Assembly (NCBI GenBank): GCA_945787885.1
Contig: CALZJF010000004.1
Location: 1 to 64,000, forward strand
DNA: 64,000 nucleotides
Reading direction: 5' to 3'
DNA from: an uncultured Bacteroidales bacterium
GTDB lineage: Bacteria > Bacteroidota > Bacteroidia > Bacteroidales > Bacteroidaceae
A program made the translations under genes and the position numbers. Below the pieces are notes generated by a model. That model saw only the letters and a list, made by a program, of their open reading frames with translations, had not been told where the DNA came from and searched no databases. Within the stretch, counting starts at the first letter, position 1. The number at the start of each line of letters is the position of its first letter. Shown here piece by piece: positions 1-8,737 of the stretch.

Positions 1-92
1 TCACGTAGCCCGCTACGCTCCCTCGTGAAAAACAAAAACCTACGGCACGATAATCTCGCAAATACATTGCAAGCTAATTGATAGAACCTACC
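1..92 (-). repeat. Foldback element A, subtype I, cut by window edge
   Basis: One end of a small non-coding element. The outer end at 74-92 is the 19-bp terminal repeat GGTAGGTTCTATCAATTAG read on the minus strand. The inner part holds the hairpin CGTAGC (4-9), cc, GCTACG (12-17), the same core as in the complete copy at 34576-34764. It directly abuts the stop codon of rsgA: the bases after the terminal repeat, TTAA (93-96), contain that stop. The other end lies outside the window, so a target duplication cannot be tested here. Confidence 0.75.
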
Positions 93-1016
93 TTAAAAAG
101 CTGCACGATACTTTCCTTCATCCTTGTCATCGAGCATGGAGAGATAGGAGGCGAACCGGGAGGGCGCAATCTCATGATTTTCCAAGGCCTGCTGCACGGC
201 GCATCCCGGCTCATGGGTGTGAGTGCAGTTGTCGAAGCGGCATTCTTGCCCGATGCTGAAGATTTCGCGGAAATAGTGGGCCACCTCTTCGGGCTCCATG
301 TCGAAAGTGCCGAAACCCTTGATGCCGGGAATGTCGATGACGCTCCCGCCCTCCGGCAAGTCATAGAGGGCAGAAAACGTGGTAGTGTGCATACCCGTGC
401 CGTGGGCCTCTGAGATATTGGCGGTGCGCACATTGACCCCCGGGAGGAGCCGATTGATGAGCGTGCTCTTCCCCACTCCGCTGTGTCCTGCCAGCAGGCA
501 CACCCGCCCCTTCATCTGCTCTCGCAGTGCCTCAATGCCCTTGCCCTCCAAGGCTGAGATGGCGCGCACCTCGTAGCCTATGTGCTGATAGAGGAGCGTG
601 AGGTATTCCATCGTCGCGCGCTCCTCGTCCGACAAATCGTCCGTCTTGTTGAAGACGATGACCACTGGCACGCGGTAGGCTTCGGCAGTGGCAAGGAAGC
701 GGTCGATGAAGGTGGTGGAGGTTTCGGGGCGTGCGATGGTGACGACGAGCAAGGCCAAATCGATGTTGGCAGCGAGGATATGGCTCTGCTTCGATAAGTT
801 CGATGCCTTTCTGATGATGTAGTTCCTGCGTTCATCAATGGCGGTTATCCATTCCCCATCCTCGCGCAGGGTCACTCCATCGCCGACGGCGACGGGATTA
901 GTGGTGCGAATGCCCTTGATACGGAAATTTCCCTTCACACGGCATTCCACCATCTTCCCCTCGTCGGTCCGAACGATATAGGTGCTTCCAGTATTTCTGA
1001 CAACGATTCCGTGCAC
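93..1016 (-). CDS. rsgA: Ribosome small subunit-dependent GTPase A (RsgA/YjeQ)
   Basis: Circularly permuted GTPase that acts in late maturation of the 30S ribosomal subunit in the cytoplasm. The 307 residues show an N-terminal OB-fold region (about 1-75), then the G motifs in permuted order: NKTD at 123-126, the P-loop GHSGVGKS at 177-184, and DIPG at 228-231 (DTPG is more usual). A C-terminal zinc site of C-x4-C-x-H-x5-C form follows (C259, C264, H266, C272). Length is normal for the family. It lies 9 bp downstream of frr and is probably co-transcribed with it from the promoter at 1642-1649. Its stop codon touches foldback element A, which may serve as the transcript end. Identification is secure. 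Confidence 0.97.
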   Translation of the reverse strand: MHGIVVRNTGSTYIVRTDEGKMVECRVKGNFRIKGIRTTNPVAVGDGVTLREDGEWITAIDERRNYIIRKASNLSKQSHILAANIDLALLVVTIARPETSTTFIDRFLATAEAYRVPVVIVFNKTDDLSDEERATMEYLTLLYQHIGYEVRAISALEGKGIEALREQMKGRVCLLAGHSGVGKSTLINRLLPGVNVRTANISEAHGTGMHTTTFSALYDLPEGGSVIDIPGIKGFGTFDMEPEEVAHYFREIFSIGQECRFDNCTHTHEPGCAVQQALENHEIAPSRFASYLSMLDDKDEGKYRAAF

Positions 1017-1025
1017 GGCGCGTTC

Positions 1026-1586
1026 CTATACGGTCATGATTTCCTTGCTCTTGGCAGCAAGGAGTGCCTCTATCTCCTTGATCTTCTTGTCGTGGATTTT
1101 CTGCAGGTCGGCCTCTGCATCCTTCTCCACATCCTCAGGCACACCGTCCTTGACGCTCTTCTTGAGCTTTTCGATGCCATCGCGGCGCGCGTTTCTGACA
1201 GCGATTTTTGCCTCTTCGCCCTCTTGGTTGCACTGCTTCGTCAGAGCTTTTCGGCGCTCCTCCGTGAGAGGGGGAATGGCGAGACGGATTACTTCGCCAT
1301 TATTTTCGGGCATAATGCCGATGCTACTGTCGATGATAGCCTTTTCGATGACGCGGAACATCGACTTGTCCCACGGTTTGATGGCGATGGTACGCGCATC
1401 GGGAGTGGTGATAGCGGCGCAGTTGCTGATGGGCACCATAGCTCCATAGCTATTGACACGGAGAGGGTCGAGGATGTGCACGTTGGCTTTTCCGGCACGG
1501 ATGTGGCCGAGGGTTTCCTCAAGATGAAGGACGCTCATGTCCATTCGTTCTTCGCAGTCAGCGAGAAGTTGCTTAACGTCTAACAT
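1026..1586 (-). CDS. frr: Ribosome recycling factor
   Basis: Cytoplasmic factor that, with EF-G, splits the post-termination ribosome complex so that subunits can be reused. The 186 residues are full length for the family (about 185) and align throughout in character: a helical N-terminus beginning MLDVKQLLADCEERM, a central segment with RVNSYG and the typical ITTPDARTIAI region, and a charged helical C-terminus. The start at 1586 is the only one giving the conserved N-terminus. It is the first gene of a two-gene operon with rsgA (9-bp gap). A TAnnTTTG box lies about 55 bp upstream. Both partners act on the ribosome, so the operon is functionally coherent. Confidence 0.97.
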   Translation of the reverse strand: MLDVKQLLADCEERMDMSVLHLEETLGHIRAGKANVHILDPLRVNSYGAMVPISNCAAITTPDARTIAIKPWDKSMFRVIEKAIIDSSIGIMPENNGEVIRLAIPPLTEERRKALTKQCNQEGEEAKIAVRNARRDGIEKLKKSVKDGVPEDVEKDAEADLQKIHDKKIKEIEALLAAKSKEIMTV

Positions 1587-1641
1587 AGAAATGGTATGAT
1601 TTACTTATTAGATTTTTTCAAAAGAAGCGGAAAGAATGCCG

Positions 1642-1649
1642 CAAATATA
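1642..1649 (-). promoter_or_regulatory. -7 promoter box of frr-rsgA
   Basis: TATATTTG on the minus strand fits the Bacteroidetes TAnnTTTG box and lies 56 bp upstream of the frr start. No clear -33 box is seen. Confidence 0.55.
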
Positions 1650-1687
1650 CGTTAAAACTTTGAAAATGATTGTTCTGTGAGGTGAAA

Positions 1688-4180
1688 TCAAAGGGGGTCA
1701 ACGTCAAAAATGACCACAATGCCTTTGTATGCAGGGGTTTTCAACAGATTATCGCGTGCTGCCCAGAGCGTTTCGCGCACGCTCTGCGGGGTGAAGCGGT
1801 GGTCAATCTTGAGCAGGAGCTTGCGGATGTGCAGGAGTTGCACGCGCGAAACGATGGGGCGGTCAGGCCCGAGGAGGTCAAGTCCGAAGTGCGGGCGCAA
1901 CATCTGCGCCATGGCATCGGCAGCATGCTGTGCCACTTCCTCATCGCGGTGCTTGAAATAGAGGGCGATGAGCCTGACGGCGGGTGGGAAGCGGAATGCC
2001 TGACGGTCTGCCATCTGCTTGCTGAAGAGGGCATCGTAGTCGTTGCGCACCACCTGCGCAATGGTTTCCGATTCAGGATGCTTCGTCTGCAAGACCACGA
2101 GGCCGCGTTTTCCGCGTCTGCCCGCTCTGCCCGCCACTTGCGAGAGCATCTGGAACGCACGTTCGTGCGCGCGGAAATCGCTGGCGTTGAGAAGCTGGTC
2201 GGCATTGAGTATGCCCACCACCTCCACGCGGTCAAAGTCGAGGCCTTTCGTCACCATCTGCGTCCCGACGAGCAGATTCGTGCGCCCCTGCTGAAAGTCG
2301 TTTATCAGGCGCTCGTAGGCGGAGCGGCTGCGCGTGGTATCGAGGTCCATGCGCGATGTCCGGGCTTTTGGGAAACATGCCTCCACTGCCGACTCTATTT
2401 TCTCCGTCCCATAGCCAATGTCCTTCAGCGTTTTGCTCTGACACTGCGGACAGCCGTCCGGCACTTCATACATCGTGCCGCAATAATGACAGACGAGCTT
2501 GCCGATACGCTGGTGGAAGGTCAGTGCAACGTCGCAGCGCGCGCAGTGGGGCGTCCATCCGCACTGCGAACAGGACAGTTGCGGACTGTAGCCCCGACGG
2601 TTGAGGAAGAGGATGGCCTGCCTGCCGTTGTCAAGACTCTCGCGTACGGCATCGATGAGTCGGGGTGAAAAGGGGGTGGTCATCAGCTTCTTTCGCCGCA
2701 GTTCCTTGACGTCTTCCACGCGTATGTCAGGCATCATCACCTCGCCGTAACGGGTGGTAAGGCGCACGAGCCCATACTTGCCCTTCAGGGCGTTGGCGTA
2801 GGTTTCGAGCGCAGGCGTGGCTGTGCCGAGCAGCACCTTCGCGCCGCAGAGACGTGCCAGGACGATGGCAGCATCGCGGGCGTGATAGCGCGGCGCAGGG
2901 TCTTGCTGCTTATAGGAAGGTTCGTGTTCTTCATCGACAATGATGAGGCCGAGTCGCTGAAACGGCAGGAAGATGGCACTCCTGACTCCGAGAATTATGG
3001 GGAAAGCCCTGTCGGAGAGCTGCCGATGCCAGAGCTCCACGCGCTCCGCATCAGGGAATTTGGAGTGATAGATGCCCAGCTGGTCGCCGAAGACCCTGCC
3101 CAGACGGGTGGTAATCTGTGTGGTAAGAGCGATTTCGGGGAGCAGATAGAGCACCTGCCTGCCCTGCCGGATTGTCTCTTCTATGAGCTTGACATAGACT
3201 TCGGTCTTGCCGCTCGACGTAACGCCATGCAGCAGCACCACCTCGTGGCTGCAGAATGCCTCGGCAATCTCTGTCTTCGCCTGCTGCTGCGCCTCGCTGA
3301 GAGGGCGTTCGAGCAGTCCGGGTATGGCATGATGGCTTTTCAGTCGCCCCACTTCCACATTGTAAGTCTGCAGGATGCCCTTCTTTTTCAGGGCAGTCAG
3401 GGCAGACTGTGCGTCGCCCATGCGCTCGGCGAGCTGGCGCGTACTGACGGGCGCGAGAAGCTGAGGGTTTTGCAGGGTGAGTGCCGCAGCAGTCGCGCTG
3501 AGGTCGAGGTAGGCTTGCAGCACTTCGAGCTGGCGCTGCGTGCGCTTGCTGCTGCCGAGGAGGTCGAGAAGCAGATGGAGTGCCGCCTCGCTCTGATAGT
3601 CTTCCGCGAGCCGCACATGCGTTTCGGTCCGCGCCTTAAAGCCCTGACTGACTTTCTCTACCACTTCCACCATGCCGCGCTCTGTCAGCTGGCGGAGTGT
3701 GGCGACGAGATTTCTGGGCGGAAGGTTCTTTCGGAGCTGGTCTAAGGTCTGCGGCTTTTTTTTCAGTGCCTGAATCAACATCTTCGCTGTCTGGCTCTCA
3801 TCTTCGAGTGTCGTCTCGTCAAATTCGTCCTCTTCAGCCAGTGCATAGGTGGCTTCGCTCTCCAGTTTCAGTCCACTGGGCATGGCGGCTTTCATGACCT
3901 CCCCGGGATAACACATATAATATTGTGACATCCATCGCCAGAAGTCAATTTGCTTCTGCAGGAGCAGCGGGGTTTCATCTACGATTTCCTCGATGGGCTT
4001 ATAGGCAATGCCCGCGGCGGCCTCCTGTTTCAGGCGCACGACGATGCCGGTGTATCGCTTGCTCTTGCCTAAGGGCACAACGACACGGGTGCCCATACGT
4101 ACGCGGGCTTCCATCTGCTGCGGAAGTTCATACGTATAGGCACCAGGGACGGCAAGGGGGAGGACGACATCAACGTACAT
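1688..4180 (-). CDS. priA: Primosomal protein N' (PriA helicase)
   Basis: ATP-dependent 3'-5' DNA helicase that recognises stalled forks and reloads the replisome. The 830 residues hold a 3'-BD-like N-terminal domain (about 1-110), a winged-helix region, Walker A GVTSSGKT at 319-326, the Walker B motif DEEH at 416-419, and the zinc-binding insert with eight cysteines (537, 540, 546, 549, 564, 567, 577, 580). The helicase C-terminal motifs follow, with QVAGRAGR visible. About 100 residues longer than the E. coli protein, as is usual in this phylum. It lies downstream of rnhB on the same strand with a 125-bp gap, so linkage to the suf operon is possible but unproven. All catalytic motifs look intact. 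Confidence 0.96.
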   Translation of the reverse strand: MYVDVVLPLAVPGAYTYELPQQMEARVRMGTRVVVPLGKSKRYTGIVVRLKQEAAAGIAYKPIEEIVDETPLLLQKQIDFWRWMSQYYMCYPGEVMKAAMPSGLKLESEATYALAEEDEFDETTLEDESQTAKMLIQALKKKPQTLDQLRKNLPPRNLVATLRQLTERGMVEVVEKVSQGFKARTETHVRLAEDYQSEAALHLLLDLLGSSKRTQRQLEVLQAYLDLSATAAALTLQNPQLLAPVSTRQLAERMGDAQSALTALKKKGILQTYNVEVGRLKSHHAIPGLLERPLSEAQQQAKTEIAEAFCSHEVVLLHGVTSSGKTEVYVKLIEETIRQGRQVLYLLPEIALTTQITTRLGRVFGDQLGIYHSKFPDAERVELWHRQLSDRAFPIILGVRSAIFLPFQRLGLIIVDEEHEPSYKQQDPAPRYHARDAAIVLARLCGAKVLLGTATPALETYANALKGKYGLVRLTTRYGEVMMPDIRVEDVKELRRKKLMTTPFSPRLIDAVRESLDNGRQAILFLNRRGYSPQLSCSQCGWTPHCARCDVALTFHQRIGKLVCHYCGTMYEVPDGCPQCQSKTLKDIGYGTEKIESAVEACFPKARTSRMDLDTTRSRSAYERLINDFQQGRTNLLVGTQMVTKGLDFDRVEVVGILNADQLLNASDFRAHERAFQMLSQVAGRAGRRGKRGLVVLQTKHPESETIAQVVRNDYDALFSKQMADRQAFRFPPAVRLIALYFKHRDEEVAQHAADAMAQMLRPHFGLDLLGPDRPIVSRVQLLHIRKLLLKIDHRFTPQSVRETLWAARDNLLKTPAYKGIVVIFDVDPL

Positions 4181-4218
4181 GGGGGACGAGGAAGAGGATA
4201 TTTGGAGGAAATGTCAGG

Positions 4219-4260
4219 GGCAACGCGCTGAACGACTGAGGCAACGCGCTGAATATCAGA
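4219..4260. repeat. 21-bp tandem duplication between rnhB and priA
   Basis: GGCAACGCGCTGAA occurs at 4219 and again at 4240, a 21-bp period with two copies. It lies in the 125-bp spacer and codes for nothing recognisable. It belongs to the window-wide pattern of 21-23 bp tandem units. Confidence 0.6.
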
Positions 4261-4305
4261 GGGACTCAGTCGGCGGCAGGGAGAACGGCGGGTGCGCGCC
4301 AGACG

Positions 4306-4956
4306 TCAGAGCAGCGGGGACTCTGCCGTCTCACCGAGATGACTGAAGGTGAGGCGGTGGAAGGGGGTGATGCCGTGGCGGACGATAGCTTCGCGGTGCT
4401 CCTTCGTAGGATAACCGGCATTGTGGTCCCAGCCGTAGTGGGGAAAACGCCTGTGAAGTTCCGTCATGCAGTCATCGCGATAGGTCTTGGCGAGTATGGA
4501 AGCTGCGGCGATGCTGAGGTATTTGCCATCGCCCTTGACAATGGTGGTGTGGGCAATGCTGGGAGCAATGGGGCTGCCCGTGGTGGCAACTCCGGGGAAA
4601 TATGGCTTGAAACGATTGCCATCGACAATGATAAACTGCGGACGCAGAGTGAGACCGTCGAGCGCGCGGTGCATGGCGAGTATGGAGGCGTTGAGGATGT
4701 TGATGCGGTCAATCTCCTCGTTCGTCACGATGCCAATGGCCCACGCCAAAGCGTCTCGTTCAATCTCCTCGCGCAGGGCATAGCGGCGCTTCGCCGTCAG
4801 TTGTTTTGAATCGTTGAGGGCGTCGTTTTCATAATCGGGCGGGAGAATGACGGCGGCGGCATAGACGGGGCCAGCCAGACAGCCACGTCCCGCCTCGTCG
4901 CAGCCCGCCTCTGTCAGCCCCTTGGTGTTGAAGATTTGCTGCAACATGATGTTCAA
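4306..4956 (-). CDS. rnhB: Ribonuclease HII
   Basis: Cytoplasmic endonuclease that cuts the RNA strand of RNA-DNA hybrids and starts removal of misincorporated ribonucleotides. The 216 residues carry the type 2 RNase H signature [20 protein letters not shown] near residues 19-38, with the catalytic Asp-Glu pair at 20-21, and a second acidic site in IIVDGNR. Length is typical. The start overlaps the end of sufS by 4 bp (ATGA), indicating translational coupling, so it is the last clear gene of the suf operon. There is no obvious functional link between Fe-S assembly and RNase HII; the coupling is probably positional. Confidence 0.95.
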   Translation of the reverse strand: MNIMLQQIFNTKGLTEAGCDEAGRGCLAGPVYAAAVILPPDYENDALNDSKQLTAKRRYALREEIERDALAWAIGIVTNEEIDRINILNASILAMHRALDGLTLRPQFIIVDGNRFKPYFPGVATTGSPIAPSIAHTTIVKGDGKYLSIAAASILAKTYRDDCMTELHRRFPHYGWDHNAGYPTKEHREAIVRHGITPFHRLTFSHLGETAESPLL

Positions 4957-6152
4957 AACATTTTCACCACACGTTGCAGGGCAGCGACGAAGGTGTCGAT
5001 TTCCTCCTGCGTGTTGTAGAGCGCGAAGGAAGCTCTTGCCATTCCTTCCACGCCACAGCGTGCCATGAGCGGCTGTGCGCAGTGGTGGCCGGTGCGTATA
5101 GCCACGCCGAGCCGGTCGAGCAGGGTGCCGAGGTCCATCGGATGGATGTTTCCGACGTTGAATGCTACGACGGAAGTCTTTCCCTCGGCTTCGCCGAAGA
5201 AGTGCATGCCCTCAATTTCCCGCATTCGCTCCATGGCGTAGCGCGTCAGGGCGGCTTCGTGGGCGGCTATCTGATTCAAACCGACGCTTTGCACATAGTC
5301 GAGGGCTACGCCGAGTGCGTGGCTTCCCACATAATCGGGAGTTCCAGCCTCAAACTTATAGGGCAGGCGCTCGAAAGTGGTGTGTTCGAAGGTGACGCGA
5401 CTAATCATTTCTCCTCCACCCTGATAGGGCGGCATCTGTTCGAGGAGTGCTTCCTTGCCGTAAAGGACTCCAATGCCCGTCGGTCCGTAGATTTTGTGGC
5501 CTGAGAACACGAGGAAATCGCAGTCGAGGTCTTGGACATCCACCTTGAAATGCGGCACGCTCTGGGCAGCATCGACAAGGAAACGCGCTCCAGCCTCATG
5601 GGCGAGGCGTGCCATCTCCTTCACGGGATTGACGGTTCCGAGCACATTGCTCACCTGGCAACAGCACACGAGCTTCGTCCGCTCATTGAGGAGCTGGCGA
5701 TAGGCATCGAGGTCGAGGTTGCCCGCATTGTCCATCGGGACGACGCGTATGACGATGCCATAGCGTTCGCGGACGAATTGCCAAGGCACGATATTGCTGT
5801 GGTGCTCCATGACGGTGAGGATGACCTCGTCGCCGGCATGGAGGAAGGCCTGTGCGAATGATGCTGCGATGAGATTCAGGCTTTCCGTCGTGCCGCGCGT
5901 AAAGACCACTTCAGCCGTGCTATGGGCATGGATGAAATTTCTCACCTTCTCGCGTGCCGCTTCGTGCAGATCGGTGGCACGCTGTGATAGGAAGTGAATG
6001 CCACGATGTACATTGGCATTGACGTGGCAATACATCTCGCTGATGGCATCAATGACGCACTGGGGCTTCTGCGTGGTGGCGGCGTTGTCGAGATATACCA
6101 GCGGGCGATGATAGACCTCACGTTGGAGGATGGGAAAGTCCTGTCGGTTCAT
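4953..6152 (-). CDS. sufS: Cysteine desulfurase SufS
   Basis: PLP-dependent group II desulfurase that takes sulfur from cysteine as an enzyme-bound persulfide for Fe-S cluster assembly. The 399 residues show the PLP lysine in SGHKIYG (K220), the PLP phosphate-site region TRGTTESLN, and the catalytic cysteine in [10 protein letters not shown] (C358). Length is that of the SufS family. The gene ends in a 4-bp overlap with rnhB and lies 97 bp downstream of sufD, a gap that holds a strong alternating GC palindrome. No sufE or sufU sulfur acceptor is visible nearby. Assignment is firm because sufC and sufD precede it. Confidence 0.95.
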   Translation of the reverse strand: MNRQDFPILQREVYHRPLVYLDNAATTQKPQCVIDAISEMYCHVNANVHRGIHFLSQRATDLHEAAREKVRNFIHAHSTAEVVFTRGTTESLNLIAASFAQAFLHAGDEVILTVMEHHSNIVPWQFVRERYGIVIRVVPMDNAGNLDLDAYRQLLNERTKLVCCCQVSNVLGTVNPVKEMARLAHEAGARFLVDAAQSVPHFKVDVQDLDCDFLVFSGHKIYGPTGIGVLYGKEALLEQMPPYQGGGEMISRVTFEHTTFERLPYKFEAGTPDYVGSHALGVALDYVQSVGLNQIAAHEAALTRYAMERMREIEGMHFFGEAEGKTSVVAFNVGNIHPMDLGTLLDRLGVAIRTGHHCAQPLMARCGVEGMARASFALYNTQEEIDTFVAALQRVVKMF

Positions 6153-6165
6153 ATATATATAAAGG

Positions 6166-6187
6166 AACGCGCGCGCGTGCGCGCGTT
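6166..6187. repeat. Alternating purine-pyrimidine palindrome between sufD and sufS
   Basis: A 22-bp near-perfect inverted repeat with arms AACGCGCGCG and CGCGCGTT, preceded by an (AT)5 tract at 6151-6160. Such alternating CG tracts can adopt Z-DNA or a very stable hairpin, in either case within the suf operon transcript. It could modulate expression of sufS relative to sufC and sufD; this is inference. Confidence 0.55.
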
Positions 6188-6249
6188 AGGGTTCGGGGGA
6201 ATAGAGGAAAAGGAAGCGCGCAGTGGCGGGAAGGGCGGCTGCTCAGTGA

Positions 6250-7014
6250 TTACTGGCAGAGGGAACAGCCGTGGCAGGCTTTTAGCTCGCCGCGGAAGCG
6301 ATGCTCTATGAGGTGGGAGAGCTTTTCGCGAAGCTCCTCGTTGCCTACGCGCTGGAGAATATCGTTGACGAAGGCGTGCTGGAGGAGCAAACGGGCTTCC
6401 ACCTCGGGAATACCACGCTGGCGCATATAGAAAAGAGCGGCATCATCGAGCTTTCCGATGGTGGCACCGTGGTTACACTTGACATCGTCGGCATAAATCT
6501 CTAACATCGGACGGCTCTGCACGCGGGCAGTGTCCGAAAGGAGCAGGTTGCCGAAGGTCTGCTGCGAGGTGGTCTGCTGCGCGCCGGGCTGCACGAGCAC
6601 CTTGCCCTCTATGAGTCCGCTGCTCTCTCCCGTGAGGATTTGCTTGTAGAGCATGTCCGAGGAGCAACCCTCTGCTGCGTGCTCCACGAGGATGTTCTTC
6701 TCCACCGTCTCATCGCCGTCAGCGATGACCGCCCCAGCGATGCGCGCCTCCGCGCCTTTGCCAAGGAGACGGATGTGGAGGTCAGCACGGAAATTTCCCC
6801 CTCGCATCGTGAACGCCACGATGTTGAGCCTGCTGCCAGCCTGCTGCTCTACGGTGAGGCGCAGGCTGTGGCTTGCTCCGGGGGGAATATTCAGGAGGGC
6901 GGTGGCCGCGAGTTCGGCGTTTTCCTCCAGCACGAGGTGAATTTCGTCAGTGCCTGGGGAGAACTGCAGGAACTTCGCACTGCTGGTGCCCGCGGGTATG
7001 AGATAGTTATCCAT
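6250..7014 (-). CDS. sufD: SufD-like Fe-S assembly scaffold protein, short form
   Basis: Component of the SufBCD scaffold on which Fe-S clusters are built. The 254 residues match the beta-helix core and C-terminal helical region of SufD, ending with the conserved block EIYADDVKCNHGATIGKLDD followed by ALFYMRQRGIP and the LLLQHAF helix. The functional His of the CNHGAT motif is kept. Usual SufD proteins have about 420-450 residues, so the N-terminal helical domain is missing. No upstream extension is possible: the start overlaps the 3' end of sufC by 8 bp, so the short form is genuine and translationally coupled. The C-terminus CHGCSLCQ carries three cysteines, which is unusual. SufB, its normal partner, is not in the window. 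Confidence 0.88.
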   Translation of the reverse strand: MDNYLIPAGTSSAKFLQFSPGTDEIHLVLEENAELAATALLNIPPGASHSLRLTVEQQAGSRLNIVAFTMRGGNFRADLHIRLLGKGAEARIAGAVIADGDETVEKNILVEHAAEGCSSDMLYKQILTGESSGLIEGKVLVQPGAQQTTSQQTFGNLLLSDTARVQSRPMLEIYADDVKCNHGATIGKLDDAALFYMRQRGIPEVEARLLLQHAFVNDILQRVGNEELREKLSHLIEHRFRGELKACHGCSLCQ

Positions 7015-7762
7015 GTTTCACCTCTTCTTTTATCCAGTCAAAGCCTTTCTCTTCGATGTCATAGCCCAACTGCGCAGTGCCTTCCTTGACGATGCGGCCA
7101 TCCACGAGCACATGGACGAAGTCAGGCTTGAGATAGTCGAGCATACGCTGATAGTGGGTGATGACCATGGCAGATGTCAGCGGCGTGCGGAGCTGATTGA
7201 AACCTTCCGCCACGATGCGGAGGGCATCGACGTCGAGGCCAGAATCCGTCTCGTCGAGAATGCTGAAGGAGGGTTCGAGCACAGCCATCTGGAAGATTTC
7301 GTTGCGTTTGCGCTCACCGCCCGAGAAGCCTTCATTGACGCCGCGACTCATAAAATGGGCATCAAGCCCAACGAGTTTGCGCTTTTCGCGGAGCAGCCGG
7401 AGAAAGTCCGTAGCACTGAGGGGCTCCTGTCCGAAGTATTTGCGCTTGGCATTGACGGCGGCGCGCATGAAGTTCGTCATTGAAACTCCGGGAATCTCTA
7501 TCGGAGCCTGAAAGGACATGAAGATGCCCTCGTGGCTACGGTCCTCGGGCGAGAGCGCGAGAAGGTCTTTTCCGTTGAAGACGATGCTTCCCTCGGTGAC
7601 TTCGTATTTAGGATTGCCGACGAGGACATTGCTGAGGGTGGATTTCCCAGAGCCGTTAGGGCCCATCAGCACATGGACTTCTCCATCGCGTATGCAGAGG
7701 TCCACCCCTTTCAGTATTTCACGCCCTTCGACGCAGGCATGTAGATTTTTTATGGTAAGCAT
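7007..7762 (-). CDS. sufC: Fe-S assembly ATPase SufC
   Basis: ABC-type cytoplasmic ATPase that drives conformational change in the SufBCD scaffold. Over 251 residues it shows Walker A GPNGSGKST at 34-42, the Q-loop region SFQAPIEIPGVS typical of SufC, the signature FSGGERKRNE, and Walker B ending SILDETDSGLDVDAL. The start at 7762 gives the conserved MLTIKNLHA terminus; a longer open frame to 7960 is non-coding in character and crosses the promoter. A TAAATTTG box lies 27 bp upstream, so sufC is the first gene of the operon, where sufB would be expected in most Bacteroidetes. Very secure. Confidence 0.96.
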   Translation of the reverse strand: MLTIKNLHACVEGREILKGVDLCIRDGEVHVLMGPNGSGKSTLSNVLVGNPKYEVTEGSIVFNGKDLLALSPEDRSHEGIFMSFQAPIEIPGVSMTNFMRAAVNAKRKYFGQEPLSATDFLRLLREKRKLVGLDAHFMSRGVNEGFSGGERKRNEIFQMAVLEPSFSILDETDSGLDVDALRIVAEGFNQLRTPLTSAMVITHYQRMLDYLKPDFVHVLVDGRIVKEGTAQLGYDIEEKGFDWIKEEVKHG

Positions 7763-7788
7763 GTAGGGGGATGTTTGTTTGTGGGATG

Positions 7789-7796
7789 CAAATTTA
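7789..7796 (-). promoter_or_regulatory. -7 promoter box of the suf operon
   Basis: TAAATTTG on the minus strand, 27 bp upstream of the sufC start. It shows that transcription begins at sufC and not at an upstream sufB. No clear -33 box. Confidence 0.6.
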
Positions 7797-7880
7797 CGAA
7801 CTTTTCGGGAGAAGACGGCACAGAAATGGAAAAACCGATGAAAACCCCGCGCAACTCGGGGCTGCGAAGGGGCGCGGGGG

Positions 7881-7901
7881 CTCTCAGTCGCCGACTGAGA
7901 G
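7881..7901. repeat. REP-like palindrome, copy 1
   Basis: A 21-bp palindrome with arms CTCTCAGTCG and CGACTGAGAG around one central base. The palindrome and the following GAACAG(C)GGCTGCGCA recur almost unchanged at 13404-13424 onwards; only the central base and one other differ. Both copies lie between genes, upstream of minus-strand transcription starts. Confidence 0.7.
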
Positions 7902-7993
7902 AACAGCGGCTGCGCACGAAAAGCGGGGAAGCTGCGTACGAAAGGGGGGAAGCTGCGCACGGAGGGGCGTGCGGAAGAGGAAGAACACGCAAA

Positions 7994-8020
7994 GAGAGCC
8001 CCCAGAAAGTGGGGGCTCTC
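7994..8020 (-). terminator. Terminator of the 192-residue lipoprotein gene
   Basis: Perfect 10-bp stem GAGAGCCCCC / GGGGGCTCTC with a 7-nt loop, 20 bp after the stop codon. Read on the minus strand the stem is followed by a T-rich stretch, consistent with intrinsic termination. Confidence 0.7.
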
Positions 8021-8040
8021 AGTGTGCGTGACTCACAGTG

Positions 8041-8619
8041 CTACTTCGCGACAGGAGCTTTCTGCGAATCCTCATAGACGTGCTTCATGGAATCACGCTT
8101 CTCGGCAGGGACGATGGCCTTCGTGCCAGTGGGAGAATCGTCGAGAACGAGCTCCCAACTGCCATTGAAGAAGATGGGATTGAGGAAGAACTTCGTGGTG
8201 ATGTCCTTCTGTCCGTTCTGTCCGCGCCTCATGATGACATTGACGCAGACTTCGTTTTGCTTTGACTCCCGGAAGCGGATGTACTCGATGGAATAATCTT
8301 CCACGTCGAACATCTTGTGGACACTGACGAAACGTTCGATGTCGTCGTTGTCATACTCCATGGGCGTGGCCTGATCGCCCAGGTGCTGGAGCTTTGAGAG
8401 CATGCCTGCGGCATCGTAATACCGCTCATGGCGGAGATGGTCGAGGAAGACCTCCACCAGTTCCTTCACCTTCGCCGTATCGTGCTCAGTGAGTTTCTGC
8501 TCGAACTCCGTGGGAACGTCGAAGTCGTCGGCAGGCTGCTGCTCCTGCTTGGAGCAGGAAGAGCAGGCAGTGAAGAGGAGTGCAGAAGAGATCAGGACAA
8601 GAGAAAATAGTTTCTTCAT
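8041..8619 (-). CDS. Hypothetical lipoprotein, 192 residues
   Basis: No family recognised with confidence. The N-terminus MKKLFSLVLISSALLFTACS is a lipoprotein signal peptide with lipobox FTAC, so the mature protein is probably membrane-anchored. The mature part begins with a low-complexity SSCSKQEQQ linker, then a helical stretch (DTAKVKELVEVFLDHLRHERYYDAAGML, about residues 48-75) and a beta-rich second half with the phrase KDITTKFFLNPIFFNGSWEL. This helix-then-sheet pattern with a short size is reminiscent of NTF2/DUF4878-like lipoproteins, but that is only a guess. It is monocistronic, bounded by hairpins on both sides. Confidence 0.85.
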   Translation of the reverse strand: MKKLFSLVLISSALLFTACSSCSKQEQQPADDFDVPTEFEQKLTEHDTAKVKELVEVFLDHLRHERYYDAAGMLSKLQHLGDQATPMEYDNDDIERFVSVHKMFDVEDYSIEYIRFRESKQNEVCVNVIMRRGQNGQKDITTKFFLNPIFFNGSWELVLDDSPTGTKAIVPAEKRDSMKHVYEDSQKAPVAK

Positions 8620-8648
8620 AAGACTGCTTGAAAAAAAATATATGATGA

Positions 8649-8727
8649 AAGGGCAGGCAGGAGATTCCTGCCTGCCCTTATATCAGTTGGGCATCAACGC
8701 CTGCGGACCATGCCGCAGGGCGTGATG
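8649..8727 (-). terminator. Two consecutive hairpins after the 1310-residue lipoprotein gene
   Basis: 8649-8679 is a perfect 14-bp stem (AAGGGCAGGCAGGA, loop GAT, TCCTGCCTGCCCTT). 8692-8727 is a second, imperfect stem (CATCAACGCCTGCGG against CCGCAGGGCGTGATG). Both lie just after the stop codon at 8738 and suggest a double terminator on the minus strand. Confidence 0.75.
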
Positions 8728-8737
8728 TGTGCGGTTT

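Noticed and set aside
7763..7960. 66-codon N-terminal extension of sufC
   Set aside because: It crosses the promoter box and the REP-like palindrome, and the conserved SufC terminus begins at 7762. The similar peptide encoded near 13400 reflects the shared DNA repeat, not a shared protein.
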